From Volvox africanus (taxonomy: Eukaryota > Chlorophyta > Chlorophyceae > Chlamydomonadales > Volvocaceae), in the NCBI GenBank assembly GCA_030268105.1, contig BSDZ01000010.1, forward strand, positions 1,402,001 to 1,466,000: a DNA stretch of 64,000 nucleotides. Reading direction: 5' to 3'. A program made the translations under genes and the position numbers. Position 1 is the stretch's first letter. Each line of letters begins with the position of its first letter. The notes under the pieces are model-generated. The model saw only the letters and a list, made by a program, of their open reading frames with translations. It did not search any database and had not been told where the DNA came from. This document shows, piece after piece, positions 14,301 to 25,879 of this stretch.

Positions 14301-17300
14301 GTGTGGCCGTCCCCCACCCATCTCTCCCACTATCTCTTGCGCCTCGCTATTGACAACAGTAAGGTAGGCGTCGCTACGCTGAGGCGGTCCCTGCATGCTG
14401 CATATTTAAGAGGCCATATCATCAATGTGCATCATGCAACCTTCCTGCACCTTTTCAAGGAATATACCTCCTTGCCTGCCACATCCTGGCTCATCCTGTA
14501 TGACTCGTGTCAACTCTCCAACACAAGCAGTGGCGTTTTGGTACTGGCTCGTTGCACAGGAAGGAGAACGGCTCGTACTGCAGCAAGCGGCCGCGGTGAC
14601 GGTGCCGCCACTCATTGGAGGCACCGCTGGTGGTGTTACCACGGGGAATCCGAAAAGCGCCGGATCGGCATCGGGCGTTAGGACGCCATCCACGATGCCC
14701 TTGACCTCCTCAAGCTACGGTTCGTTATCCAATGGCTGGTGCATCTCCCTGGTTGGGGCACCAAGCTCATCATCTGCGGGTGGAGCTGCCGAACAGCCGC
14801 AGCCTCCAGCAGTAGGAACAGCCAGTACAGGCAGCGGGGATGGTGTCGGCGGCACCACAGTGGTAGCGCTGCCACGCAGCCTTCCCCTGGCGGTGCCGTT
14901 GCAGCCCGGAGAATCCGCCAGCCTGTTTCTGCAGCTTATTGCACCGCCACCGCAGCCGCCACCACCCCAGAACCAAATGGGGTCGGCGCCAGGTACAGGA
15001 TTTGCGACTGCAGACACGGTGCTCGGCCGGATGGCGGGTACCACAGGGAAGGGCCCTAGCCCGCTTGCCAGCGGCATGGTCACACCGGCTGGTTCGGAGG
15101 ATCCTTCAACCACGGCAACAGCTGTTGCGCAAGTCGTGGAGGCGGTGCGGTCGCTAGCGCTTGCCGATAGCAACGCCACGGGACCTAGCGGCCGCCTCCC
15201 ATACGTTGACGGCTCAGATACGGGCCTTCAGCAACTGAACCTGTTCGGCCCCGGGGTGTTGGCGCACTTCTACCGTCGCAGTCGGCGTGGCATGACCGCG
15301 ACCATTGGCTCTGGCGCATCAGCTCCTGCCGGCCCTGGCCTGCACAGCACGGGGCTGCCGCATCGGGGCGTCGTTGCCCCACCGCCCGGGCCTCAACCCT
15401 CTCTAGCCCAAGTAGGTGCAGCTGCTGTGTCGCACCTTCCTTCAGGTGTCGGCGCAGGACCGGGCCCGCACGGCCTCATGCAGCAGGCCCCGCATCCACA
15501 ACAGCACCCCCCACAGCTGCAAAGCAACGTAAGTTTTCCGCGCGGCCCTACCTACGGCGGCCCAGTTGGAGTGGTCGCGCCGGGAGGCCTCAATCCGGCG
15601 CAAGGTGGACCGCAAGGAGCTCTCTTGCCGGGAACGGCTTCTATGCGGGCACTGGGTCCCGCGGCAGGGACTGAAAGGACGGCCGCGACACTGACCCCGG
15701 CTGTGGCGCCAGGTGGCTCGGGCCCTGGGCGACCGGGGCAGGTAGTACCCCTGGCGGACCCTCCCCTGGACTTGTTGCTGTTGTGGCATGTGGCCTCAAG
15801 CACACGGACGGGACCACACCAGGGCCAGCAACGGATTGGATTGTGCAGACCGTACGAGCCACAGGCTGGGCGCGATCTATCTGGCTGCTTGCAGGTGGGC
15901 GGCCGCGCTGTAGGCTATGGGCAGTGGGCTATGATTCCAGATGATGTTTTGCGCAAATCGTCGAGCAATGGGCGTAACGAGGAGAGGCATGATAAGTGCG
16001 CAAATACCATCCATTGCTTTGGTGGTCTGTGTCTATTGCACTGGGAATGCATTCTTACCCTTATACTTTCAAAATTAAAACGTTTCCAATTGTGGTTCGC
16101 TGAACACCCCAATGCACACATGTCTTGTCTATCAATAATATGGAGAGGTTTATGGCCACGTTTGTCGCCACTCTCGTCGTTGATGTGGTCTCTACATGCT
16201 CAGGCTCAGACGACGCCCATCCGGATGCTGCTGACTGGTCCCAACGGCGCGAGCAGTGCTGCGAGCAGTGCTGGGAGCTCGGGCCCTGTCGTGCGCCATG
16301 ACTTCCGGCGCAGCACTCTGGCAGTGGTCCCGCTGCGGCTGATGGTGCGAAACAACATGGGAGTCGAGGCCCGGCTGCAAGTCGAGGTGCGCAGGGTCGT
16401 GAGGCGAGCTTTCTGGGAGTTTTCCCCTTGTTGCATCTGTATCCACTGCCATAGCAAGTCCACAAGGCTTGTAACTGGTGGAATGCACAAGTAATAAGAA
16501 ATGCATTAGCGACTTGTTGGGCAGCGGTCTCTGTGCAAGCGCATCGCGTTCTTGTAGGCGTTTTCTGCAATCCGAATGTATTTTTTCGACAGTAGTGACA
16601 TGCCATAGCAATAGCGGATGCGCATAACCCGTTGGATAGTGCAGACGTTGATGCAGTTGCAGGTTCTCGTCATAGCCTGCATGCACTAAACATCCAGCTC
16701 GCAATTGCCCAGATCCCAGCACCCTCTCCATACCGGGTACCGGCATGCACAGGTCGGTGATGGATGGCAATCCAGCGACGCTTTGCACAGCTGGCAGGCT
16801 TCCACATCTATTCTGGGTTCCAGTCCGGGCGCCAACCTGGGCACTACCGCCTCGCTAAGCCACGGCGGCAGCAGCTCCGTTGGCGTCCCAGGCACTGCCT
16901 ACGCTGGTCCCACGGGCGGCAGCCTGCCGGCCGGCCTGGCAAGCGCTGGCCCCACCGGGGGTAACGGTGCGGCGCCAGGAGGCCTTGCCTCGGCCATTAG
17001 TATGGGAGGCGGTGTGATGTCGATTACATACCAGGCGGGTTTGCCGCCCTGCGCCGAGTTCTGTTGGGTGGGTCCAACCTCCGTGGCGGTGCCGCGGGTA
17101 AAGCCGGGCGGAGAAGTGGAGATACCATTGGCGGTAAGTCGGGGTCTTCGAGGGCAGTTGACGAACTTTAAGCGTGACAAAGAGTCGGCGTTACGTCTGG
17201 GGATACATTTTGATAGTGTATGGATGCGAGGGGTGACAGGTAAGGGGCTGGCGTTGGAGGACGCAGGGGGGAGGACGGCAGGCCTTTGGGAGGGCGCTCA

Positions 17301-17781
17301 AGCAGTAATCGCATTCATCTGAACTACTAGTCATGATGGAGGGGGGAGGGGGAAGGGGGGATGATTAAATGAGGGGGGTAAGGGGGTAAGGGGGGGATTG
17401 AATGACGGGGGACGGGGGGATAAGGGAAGGGTGAGATGGTGGGAGGGAGGATAGATGAGTCAGGGACAAGCGCACAATGCCACAATGCCACAAATCACCG
17501 GCAAGTAGGAGCCCTACGTACTGAATGGGCATTTCAACATCATTTGTGTTCTCTTTCGGTGCGAGTGCCCATCTGGGCGATGAAAAGGTGATCTTTATGC
17601 AGATGACCTTAACGCAGATGCTCGGGCACGCTGATGTGCAAACTCTGCACCCGTGCAGGTGTCCGTATTCCGGCCTGGCACATACAGCATCACTGGTTAC
17701 CGGTGCACCGCTTACATGGAGTCTTCAGGTGCTGTGGAGGTGCAGCGTGGGGAACCATTATGCTTTCGTGTTGAGAGCTGA
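5371..17781 (+). CDS. TRAPPC8: TRAPP complex subunit 8 (TRAPPC8 / Trs85 family)
   Basis: A long gene, probably more than 20 exons, whose pieces follow the order of human TRAPPC8. Exon 1 (5371-5518) has SLVDLLRPYSNVYQLN and exon 2 (from 5664) VRVQDLRIRFYDAATLY. DLTPWFTAYRSEFLRLLRF is near 6410. FVRDFVSRTLLPKLEERI and NRFWKGTAEDR lie at 7940-8100, MRQLGDLAFLMRQYAFAEST near 8492, and HPPLVRKFAFQMVLAGIRY near 9680. VGVQVEFRNPLAVKLK (near 11370) begins the later beta-rich part. The last exon starts at 17659 (VSVFRPGTYSITGY) and stops at 17779-17781, matching the human C-terminus. TRAPPC8 is specific to TRAPPIII, which activates Rab1/Ypt1 in ER-Golgi traffic and autophagy. A Gly/Ser/Pro-rich insert of several hundred residues is encoded at about 14600-15740. 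Intron positions in the middle are approximate. Confidence 0.9.
12425..12550. repeat. Pyrimidine-rich low-complexity tract in TRAPPC8 intron
   Basis: The plus strand is made of degenerate CTTCTGTTTCGCCTC-type units, ending in an AG just before the exon that begins ITISEAQLTLHPG. It looks like an expanded polypyrimidine tract of the splice acceptor. Confidence 0.6.
17336..17460. repeat. G-rich purine tract in the last TRAPPC8 intron region
   Basis: Runs of four to seven G separated by A or T recur over about 120 nt, with degenerate GGGGGAGG and GGTAAGGGGG units. It lies between the exon ending near 17133 and the last exon. G-quadruplex formation is possible. Confidence 0.6.
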
Positions 17782-18739
17782 AGACCGAGACACTGGAGAC
17801 ACGGCAAACCTTGCAAACCATGCCGGCGCATACTGTGCCGTTGGCCGAGCAGCTCGTAAGAATTGATGGCTTTCTAGGCGATGGCCACAGTACTGACTGC
17901 ATGTAGGCAAGGCTGGGGAGGGCTACCTAAGTTGTAAAAGATACATTGGCGGGCGGCTGTTTGGATATGCGCATAGTTATTAGGACGGTACTCCCGCTAA
18001 CGGGATGTTTGAAGTTCTCAATTGTAATGGTTGAGCCTTCTACGGTCCTGTGGTGTCATGGTGTCCTATATTAATATTCGACATCGACCCATGGGGCAGG
18101 GAGGTCGGAGAAAAGTGCGAGCAGAGATATTCGGGGATGGGCTAATGGGGCCCTAGAACAGCCTTTCCTTGTTCTCCATCTTGCCCCGTGCGAAAACAGT
18201 TCTGGAGCTCTATCAAGACAGCGAACAAGAAAAGCAAGTTGAGGGCTGCACATCGCCGTCCCACACGAAAAGGGGTCCAACTGGCATTTTTGCTCCTCCG
18301 AGGCTACCACTCCAAGCCAGTATGGTTAGATCTATAGAAGGAAAAACATACACGTGACATAGACTTACAAGCATAGGAAGCCCTTCGATTATGGGAGCTG
18401 GCGACAGATAAAGTGTCAACCGAAAGTGCCGTACCAGTCATGGTGCCTACAGCGCGACAGGTAAGGAAATGGTCGCTGCCGGTAGATGCGATTATAAGAT
18501 CGCATACTAACGGTTTCATTTACAAGCAGGATGAGATCTTGATGCTTATTGTTTGTGGCAAGCACAACAGGCACGGCTGAAACTGTTACAGTTTTCGTCT
18601 TCAGTAACAACCTAAGCTTTAGGTAATATATATTATTAACAATATTTAATAACATGCATTTCTGATCATCACTGATCTAAAGGTTCAAAGTTAACCGAAG
18701 TCAGACTCTGGGAGCATTTTACGGAAGGGGCAGCCCCTC
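17782..18739. other. Intergenic TRAPPC8-SEC22
   Basis: Holds the TRAPPC8 3' UTR and the SEC22 promoter and 5' UTR. No further coding sequence is recognised. The part around 18600-18660 is AT-rich. Confidence 0.5.
17933..17937 (+). terminator. TGTAA polyadenylation signal of TRAPPC8 gene
   Basis: TGTAA lies about 150 nt after the stop codon, at a plausible distance for the volvocine poly(A) signal. Confidence 0.5.
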
Positions 18740-20158
18740 ATGGTGCGGCTGACGCTAATAGCACGCGTTCAAGATGGTCTGCCGTTAGCGGAAGGGCTGG
18801 ACAGTGAGAAAGACGGCGAGATCGACGCGTACAAGTCACAGGCGAAGGTGAGATAACGTGTCCTTTGGGGTGCCTCGTCTCTGCATTGCCGACAAGGGGA
18901 TGATGGGCGCGCAGAGCCTGCTGAAGAAGGTTTCACAACAACCAAGCCACCAAGCACCTAGGCTGTCCGTCGAATCGGGCAAGTACACCTTTCATTACCT
19001 GATCGACGGGGGCGTATGCTACTTGACGCTAACGGAGAAGGGCTACCCTAAGAAGCTCGCGTTCCAATATCTAGAGGAGCTCTTAAACGAGTTCAGTCGG
19101 CTGTACGGGCAGCAAGTGCACTCGGTTAGCAGGCCGTATGCCTTCATAAAATTCGGTAAGTCCGATTTCCATGCACCCATGCGTTCTTTAATGTATTCAA
19201 GTGATAATTTCTCATTCCAAAGGGTCTTCCCTTGGGAACGGCAGGAATTGGGGGGCCCACTGTCCAAGGACCGGGTGGACGTTTTCTTGTGTAAAGACGG
19301 ATTTCGTTTGGAGCGGGTTGTCGGTCAAGCTCGGTTGGAGGTTCAAATCAGAAACCATGGCAGCGAATGCTGAACAGGGCTTTCACTTCTGATGTATATC
19401 AACTTTGTTTCTCACCAAGTTCCACCAGCTTGTCGTTTGGCAATTTAGAGTCTTTAGAGGCGTGGCCATGGGGAATGGAAGGGAGTTCGTGAGCGTATAC
19501 TGACATACGTTTACACGTCGTTTCATGCAGATACTTTCATTCAGAAGACCAAGAAGCTATACCTTGATACACGCACGCAGCGCAACTTGTCCAAGCTCAA
19601 CGATGATCTAGCGGAGGTGCACTCTATCATGACACGTAACATACAGGAGGTCCTGGGGCAAGGAGAGAAGCTTGACAGTAAGTATCAGGGCTGGCAAAAG
19701 ACCCGTGTCGGGTGTGTTTTTCTTTGGCCAGATAAGAACGTATAAATAATCTGTAGGCTTCTACTAATCTATTGACTTCTTCTGTATGATTATGGAGGGT
19801 TCGCGCTTTCCTTGGCTTCGCGTTGTTTGCTAAGTGCACGCTTGAGGGTGTTAGTGGTCAAAGAACATCTGCAAAAGTCTAATCATGCGTCCTGTGCAGG
19901 CATGGCGAAAATGTCGAGCACTCTTGCTGCGGAATCCAAACAATACGCCTCGCGAGCAAAGGATCTCCACCGCCAGGTGGGGTGGCTAATGGTCCTTTCA
20001 TACTGCCCAATTGTGGACAACTTGTCGTGTGTCGCGTTCACCCAAACCAACCCCTCTCCTTTCATTCACAGGCTCTAATTCGCAAGTACGTTCCTCTAGC
20101 GGTCGTTTTAGCCGTCGTGCTGCTACTTCTCTGGCTACGGTCAAAGTACTACAGCTAG
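18740..20158 (+). CDS. SEC22: SEC22-type R-SNARE (longin)
   Basis: Five exons (18740-18847, 18915-19155, 19531-19677, 19900-19976, 20072-20158) join in frame to 219 residues, the family's normal length. Residues 1 to about 120 form the longin domain, starting MVRLTLIARVQDGLPLAEG and continuing with FHYLIDGGVCYLTLTE, PKKLAFQYLEELLNEF and SVSRPYAFIKFDTFIQKTKK. The SNARE helix follows (RNLSKLNDDLAEVHSIMTRN), then a C-terminal anchor of about 15-18 hydrophobic residues and a short lumenal RSKYYS tail. The central layer residue should be Arg, and the TRN segment fits. Sec22 pairs with Bet1, Bos1 and Sed5 partners for fusion between ER and Golgi. All intron phases match, so the gene appears intact. 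Confidence 0.97.
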
Positions 20159-20429
20159 TACATCATCAAGAGCTGCTCTTTTACTGCGTAGATTATTGGG
20201 CGTGTGGTAATTAGGAAGGCGAATAGATGGAGACTTGTTACAGTCCGAGGGACGTCGTAATACCTGTATCCCGTCCGGCTTATGGTTATCCGGCTCGAGT
20301 AATATATGTGCCGACGCCTCATTTCATGGCTGTGACCTGAGCACCTCACGGAACGAGTTTCCTTTGGGCGATTGGAAGGACGTTGGGACCAGCGGCGGTT
20401 GGCAGGACATCAATTAGCCGTACGTCAAA
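20159..20429. other. Convergent 3' intergenic region, SEC22 / elongin-B-like
   Basis: 271 bp between two stop codons must hold both 3' UTRs. A minus-strand TGTAA is present. No plus-strand TGTAA was found here for SEC22. Confidence 0.5.
20238..20242 (-). terminator. TGTAA polyadenylation signal of elongin-B-like gene
   Basis: TTACA on the plus strand, about 190 nt beyond the minus-strand stop at 20430. Confidence 0.45.
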
Positions 20430-20938
20430 TTATTCTGGCTTATCGCTTTCAAATGTCGAGATGTTGATAGCCTCGAAGGTTCCGTCTGCGGAAGGCCACC
20501 ATGGGGAGGAGGATGCCTGCTGTATTACAAGGTGACACGGAAGGGTATAAGCGTGAACGCACCCACCTGGTTGAAGGTAACACAGCGCCAATACGTCGTC
20601 GTTCTCCACCTTTAAATCTGTCAGCTTCCGTGCGTCCTCCAGCACCGTTGAGCCCTTGTAGAGTTGTTGGCTTTCTGGAGGCTGTCCATAGAAAGCCAGG
20701 CAACCTTACGTTACTAACGCTCTATTGCTCTCGAAGTAAAATGTGTAACAAACAAGGTCGAGTAACACTAGGACACGTTCCCGAAGGTGACAAAGCCTTG
20801 TCCCGGGGCCTATGCAACACTAATGAAGCCTACCTGATCGACAAGCTCCTGAAGCTTCTGTTTTACTTCCAGCACAGTGTCCGTGGGTTCCACATGCAAA
20901 AAGTATGTCGTCTTAAGGCGCTTTACTCGAACGTACAT
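20430..20938 (-). CDS. Elongin-B-like ubiquitin-fold protein
   Basis: Three exons (20938-20834, 20681-20567, 20485-20430) with GT-AG borders join in frame to 91 residues. Exon 1 starts MYVRVKRLKTTYFLHVEPTD and continues LEVKQKLQELVDQ. Exon 2 gives LYKGSTVLEDARKLTDLKVE and NDDVLALCYLQP. Exon 3 gives DGTFEAINISTFESDKPE. This is the ubiquitin-like beta-grasp pattern of plant elongin-B-like proteins. Elongin B usually partners elongin C in cullin-RING E3 adaptors, and in animals also the elongin transcription-elongation complex; the algal role is inferred. Each exon is too short to show up as a convincing single frame. A different ubiquitin-like family is the main alternative. Confidence 0.88.
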
Positions 20939-23041
20939 AGACTACTTTGCCATGAAGAACAGAACGAAGCCTCCTGTTAGCCAAACCAAAGGCCCGCTCC
21001 AATCCATTTATTGATATGCAACAATGATCGCACCATTCTCTTCGTAGCTACTTTGGTCGGCTCACCGAGCCAAGGCAAAGTCCCGATCTGTCTTTAAGCA
21101 CAGGTCATGCACGATTATCTTAGGAATTCCGAATATTCCAGAAAGTCTAAAGTCGATGTCGTGAGAGGGAAGTTTTCCTTCGAAAAACTTCCAGAACAAG
21201 TAAACTGAAATGAGTGTTCGACTTAATTTGAACGATCAGCACACATCAGCAAGACTTCATCAATAGAGAATTTTTGTTCGGGACTTTGTACGGCAATGAC
21301 TTCCCGTTGCCGTGCTGTTGAGAAGGCAATTTGCTGTATCACAAGTATGTGAACCATTCACATCCGGATCAGAGCAGTCCTTGCTGATAACTTAATAGAT
21401 GCCACATCATGGAGACACAAGATGTCCACGTTAACTGAGGCGGATGGGTCCGCATCACTGGACGTGGTAAGGAACGGGGCTCAGGTCATTGTTCAGGGCA
21501 ACTCAATCATATGGGCGTATTAGGTCTTCTTTATAGAGCTTATAACAATCATCCTCAGCTATTGTTCCCCTCCTGCCGCATATTGTTCCCCGCATGCCAC
21601 ATTTAGGCGAAACGGTATTGCGGCATGCAACTCACATGTGTCCACTGCCTCCCAATGAGTGCCTCCAGTATCCAACGGTATGAGTTTGTGACCCGACAAG
21701 GAAAGCCTTGGTTTCGCATATGCATGGTTCTGCAGGCATGTAAAACCTATGTTTGCCTCTAAATGATATCGTTGGCTATCACCTTCCCATAGCGGATCAC
21801 CCGTTGTAGTTCGCTGGTCACGGCTGATTGTACGGTATGTAGGAGAGGGTAGTGTCCGTGCATGTCTCGCAATCTTATTCATCCCATCCGACAACATGAG
21901 GCTGAACTGCCCGCCTATCTGTCCCTGGATCCCTTTGCCAAAAACTGTGAACATTTGTGGGGATATGCCCTCAACTACGTCCCTGAATATGTGTGAATCT
22001 GTAAGGAAGTCCTGGATGGTTAGTCAGTTACCAGGGCATGACATACTTCAAATTTATCATCTGATGAACTGAAAACTGACAGCCCTAAGTCCCTGACTAC
22101 CTCAGGCTACTAAGCGAAAACGTATCTAGCTGTCCAGAATTTATCTGGCTACAAGTGGCCCCCTCAAACTCATCTGGTCGAGGTGCCAGGCTAACTTAGT
22201 TAACTCAGGACGGAGGCGCTTGGTTCATCTGACAGAGGCAGGGGCCTTACTTAGCGCCGCGTCCCGATGATACTTCCTGCCGGATCCCGTCAAAATTGCT
22301 AACTGCTTGTCCACAGCTAAGTGCTAAGCGACATGCATGATCGATTTCAACCATTTGGGCTTCTGTGCTTCTGGACATGGTGCAGGTTCTACATGACACC
22401 CACTTAGTAAAGTCGTAAATCGCCATCAATAGCCACAAACTTCGTTCCCAAGAGAGCAGATTTACTCCCACTAGGAACTCCTACCTAAACTGTATGTCCA
22501 GGGATTTTGTTAATTATTCCCGTGAGTTCACCGGACTGCAGCGCAGGCTGGCAAGCGCCTCATAAAGACCCTTGGGCCAGTGCATTTCCAACCACGCGGG
22601 TAATTACATGACCTTAAATTGATCACTATTAGAAATTAAACATGCACGGCAAATCGTCTCGCTTGCGTTCCATACGTAAGCCCTAGGTCGGCAACCTGAC
22701 GGCAAGTGCAACAGCGAGAAGTTACAATTTGGATTTGATAGCAAAGAATCTAATAAACATCATTGCATTATGTTGTTCATGATGCCGGCGGTTGCCGGAA
22801 CTTTATTCAGCACTTTTAGCCGGCAAACGCTTTCCTGGACGATGACTTCACGATCAAAATCAAAAGTAACGGAAGCCATAAGCAAGTAAACATTTCCCAA
22901 TGAGTGCGGGCAGTCCAAGCCAAAGTACATTCGTGCATCTCGCGCCGTACTGCGGATAAGCCGTGCAACCCCCAGGATAAGAGCCTCCGAGCGACAAATA
23001 CATCTTGCTCTGTGTGCATCCTGCGTCGAGCCGCTTCAATC
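20939..23041. other. Gene-free stretch between elongin-B-like and PRK genes
   Basis: About 2.1 kb that must contain the promoters of two divergent genes. A 131-residue minus-strand frame at 21559-21954 has no recognisable motif. I see no gene or terminal repeat that I can support. Confidence 0.45.
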
Positions 23042-25505
23042 ATGGCCTTCACAATGCGTGCCCCTGCTCCCAGGTATACCTTTCATTGGTCCTTGGGGTG
23101 GAAATTACCTCGCAAACGAGCAGATCAGGCGCTCCTTTGGCGGTGCCACTTAACTGGCTCCATTCAACTCTACGACGGTCTGTCTAAGGAAATGTTCGTG
23201 TTATGCACGCAGGGCTATCGCCCAGAGCCGCGTGTCCGCGAGCCGGGTGAGTCGTTTGGGAGGTCCACGGAAATGTGTAGCAATAAGGGCCAGCGTTTGT
23301 CATTAAATAGGAAATAAAGCTTATTATTAAGCTATAGCTATGCATCTTGCAGTTGCACTTCTTCGGTGAGAAGCTTGCACGCTTTTGGTCGGCTTTTCCT
23401 GAATGGTTCCTATCCCCTCCCCAATGTCAGGCCGGCCGCCGCGCTCTGGTGGTCAAAGCTCAGAAGGACAAGACTGTGGTGATCGGCCTGGCTGCGGACT
23501 CCGGTGCGTAGAAAGAGTTTGCGGCAATGTGCTAATAAAGACGCGCGTCGCTTTCATCCATTAACTTGTTGAGTTATTGCAGGTTGCGGGAAGTCGACTT
23601 TCATGCGCCGCATGACCAGCATCTTCGGTGGTGTGCCGAAGCCCCCGGCTGGTAAGGCACAGTGCAGTAGTTTCACGAGCCCTCTCGCGTAACGCCTGCA
23701 AGCGCACCAGTTGAACACTCGGATGTAGTAACTGATTAATCAAACGCCATCTAATGATATAGGCCTAACGCAAAGTCTGCTGCCTTCAGACCGTCAGGCT
23801 TGTCAGCCTGTCCCTGTTTGGAAATGAAACAGAAAGGAGCACTCTACAAACTGTAAATTATCGCATAGCGACCAGCAATCGGAATGCTTGAATGCACCGG
23901 GGCGTATCAGGAGATAGCTGAGTGGGGCTCGGGAACGAGTGTTTCCATGATGTTCCGTACCGCTTTGCAGGCGGCAACCCTGACTCGAACACTCTGATCA
24001 GCGACATGACCACCGTCATCTGCCTGGACGACTACCACTGCCTGGATCGCAACGGCCGTAAGGTTAAGGGCGTCACCGCCCTGGCCCCTGAGGCCCAGAA
24101 CTTCGATCTGATGTACAACCAGGTCAAGGCTCTCAAGGAGGGCAAGGCCGTGGACAAGCCTATCTACAACCACGTGACTGGCCTGATTGACCCTCCGGAG
24201 AAGATTGACTCTCCCAACGTAAGTTAACTAGAATGCTCTCTGTCTGCCTGCTTGGTAATATCCTCTCATTCGTTCAATAGCCGTTAGCCTTTAGAGCTTA
24301 GTTGCGCATGTATGTTGAAGTTCACCAAGTGTTCCGTTTTCGTTCCGGTCTGATCCGGCACTCACACCCGAGTATTATTGTGGTGCTCTGTCTTGTGTAC
24401 TTGGTCCCCCACAGATTCTGGTGATTGAGGGCCTGCACCCCTTCTTCGACAAGCGCGTGGCGGACCTGCTGGACTTCAAGATCTACCTTGACATCAGCGA
24501 TGACATTAAGTTTGCCTGGAAGATTCAGCGTGATATGGCTGAGCGTGGTCACAGCTTGCAAGCCATCAAGTCCTCTATCGAGGCCCGCAAGCCGGACTTC
24601 GATGCATACATTGATCCGCAGAAGAAGGATGCCGACATGATCATCCAGGTGCGTGTAGTGTCCACTTGCATGATCGGGATCGGAGAGACATTTGCATGGG
24701 GGCGCTGTGAGTGAATTTGTCCACAGGTGGGGACCGCGCTGCCGGGTTGAGTTCACTGGCTGGAACCAATGACCTGTTGGCCTGACCTAATGCGCCCCCA
24801 TGCATCCGCTTTATCAGCGCTTTCCATCTGGACACCGAAGCATTTCAATCCTTTAGCACGAAGGCTACATGTGGGTATGATAGTCCTGTTTCAAACCAGC
24901 GGTGTGTGCTCTTAACATACAGGTGCTGCCGACCCAGCTGGTTCCGGATGACAAGGGCCAGTACCTACGCGTGCGGCTGATCCAGAAGGAGGGCAGCAAG
25001 ATGTTCGACCCAGTCTACCTGTTCGATGAAGGTTCCACTATTAGCTGGATCCCTTGCGGCCGAAAGCTGACCTGCTCGTTCCCGGGTAAGGACTTACCAC
25101 CAGTGTTGTGAGATGTTGGATTCTAGTGCCCGCTCTTCCTAGACGAAGATGATATTCGCAGCATGGATCTTGGCCGGTGGCAGCAAAGTACTTTATTGCC
25201 TTTTTTGTATCTGTCTGCATCTTGCAGGCATCAAGATGTACTATGGCCCAGATACGTGGTACGGCCAGGAGGTCTCCGTCCTGGAGATGGACGGCCAGTT
25301 CGACAAGCTGGAGGAGCTCATCTACGTCGAGAGCCATCTGTCTAACACCAGCGCCAAGTTCTATGGCGAGATTACCCAGCAGATGCTGAAGAATAGCGGT
25401 TTCCCAGGATCCAACAATGGTACTGGTTTGTTCCAGACCATTGTTGGTCTCAAGGTGCGCGAAGTGTACGAGCGTATCCTAAAGAAGGATGTCGTCCCAG
25501 CTTAA
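23042..25505 (+). CDS. PRK: Phosphoribulokinase, chloroplast
   Basis: Makes ribulose 1,5-bisphosphate from ribulose 5-phosphate and ATP in the Calvin cycle. Exons: 23042-23073, probably a 13-nt exon at about 23353-23365, then 23431-23503, 23583-23651, 23971-24218, 24415-24648, 24923-25085 and 25228-25505, giving about 369 residues. The start MAFTMRAPAPR equals the beginning of the Chlamydomonas transit peptide as I recall it. The P-loop is GLAADSGCGKST, whose Cys pairs with the Cys of CLDDYHC as the thioredoxin-controlled disulfide. The C-terminal pair is in IPCGRKLTC, used in the CP12/GAPDH complex. From ALVVKA onward the protein is almost the same as the Chlamydomonas enzyme. Only the exon 1 to exon 3 junction is uncertain. 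Confidence 0.97.
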
Positions 25506-25772
25506 GCGAAGGGGAGCAAACTCTCGGAGCTGACGACGTCAGGCAAGAGTTGCATCATGAGCGTTGTATGTGGGATTGTGCCTAACGTCTTTGGCTGCCT
25601 ATTGATGAGGAACACCGTGTCGGCTGGAGATGGTAAATATTGCACCGCAGTCATCCCATAGCGGCTTGTTTTGCCACTTCATGCGCGCGATTTTGTGCAG
25701 TGCGAGTATGTATTGGAAGGACATCAGGTGGAGGGATCTGTGTGCTCAAAAGCTGAAACGGTGTATTATTCA

Positions 25773-25777
25773 TGTAA
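25773..25777 (+). terminator. TGTAA polyadenylation signal of PRK gene
   Basis: TGTAA about 270 nt after the PRK stop codon. Confidence 0.55.
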
Positions 25778-25840
25778 ACAATGTTGACATAAGAATTCAT
25801 TTTCGAGGATTACGATGATTTGAAGTAGAACAGGTAAGAT

Positions 25841-25845
25841 TTACA
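25841..25845 (-). terminator. TGTAA polyadenylation signal of thioredoxin gene
   Basis: TTACA on the plus strand, 35 nt beyond the minus-strand stop. Confidence 0.5.
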
Positions 25846-25879
25846 ATAAATTTCTTCCTTTCTCCTATTTCCACCTCAT

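Larger units (their letters stand above)
25506..25879. other. Convergent 3' intergenic region, PRK / thioredoxin
   Basis: 374 bp containing both 3' UTRs. Each strand has its own TGTAA signal. No further gene is seen. Confidence 0.6.

Noticed and set aside
21559..21954. 131-residue minus-strand frame between elongin-B-like and PRK
   Set aside because: No recognisable motif, no exon partners and no codon pattern like the neighbouring genes.
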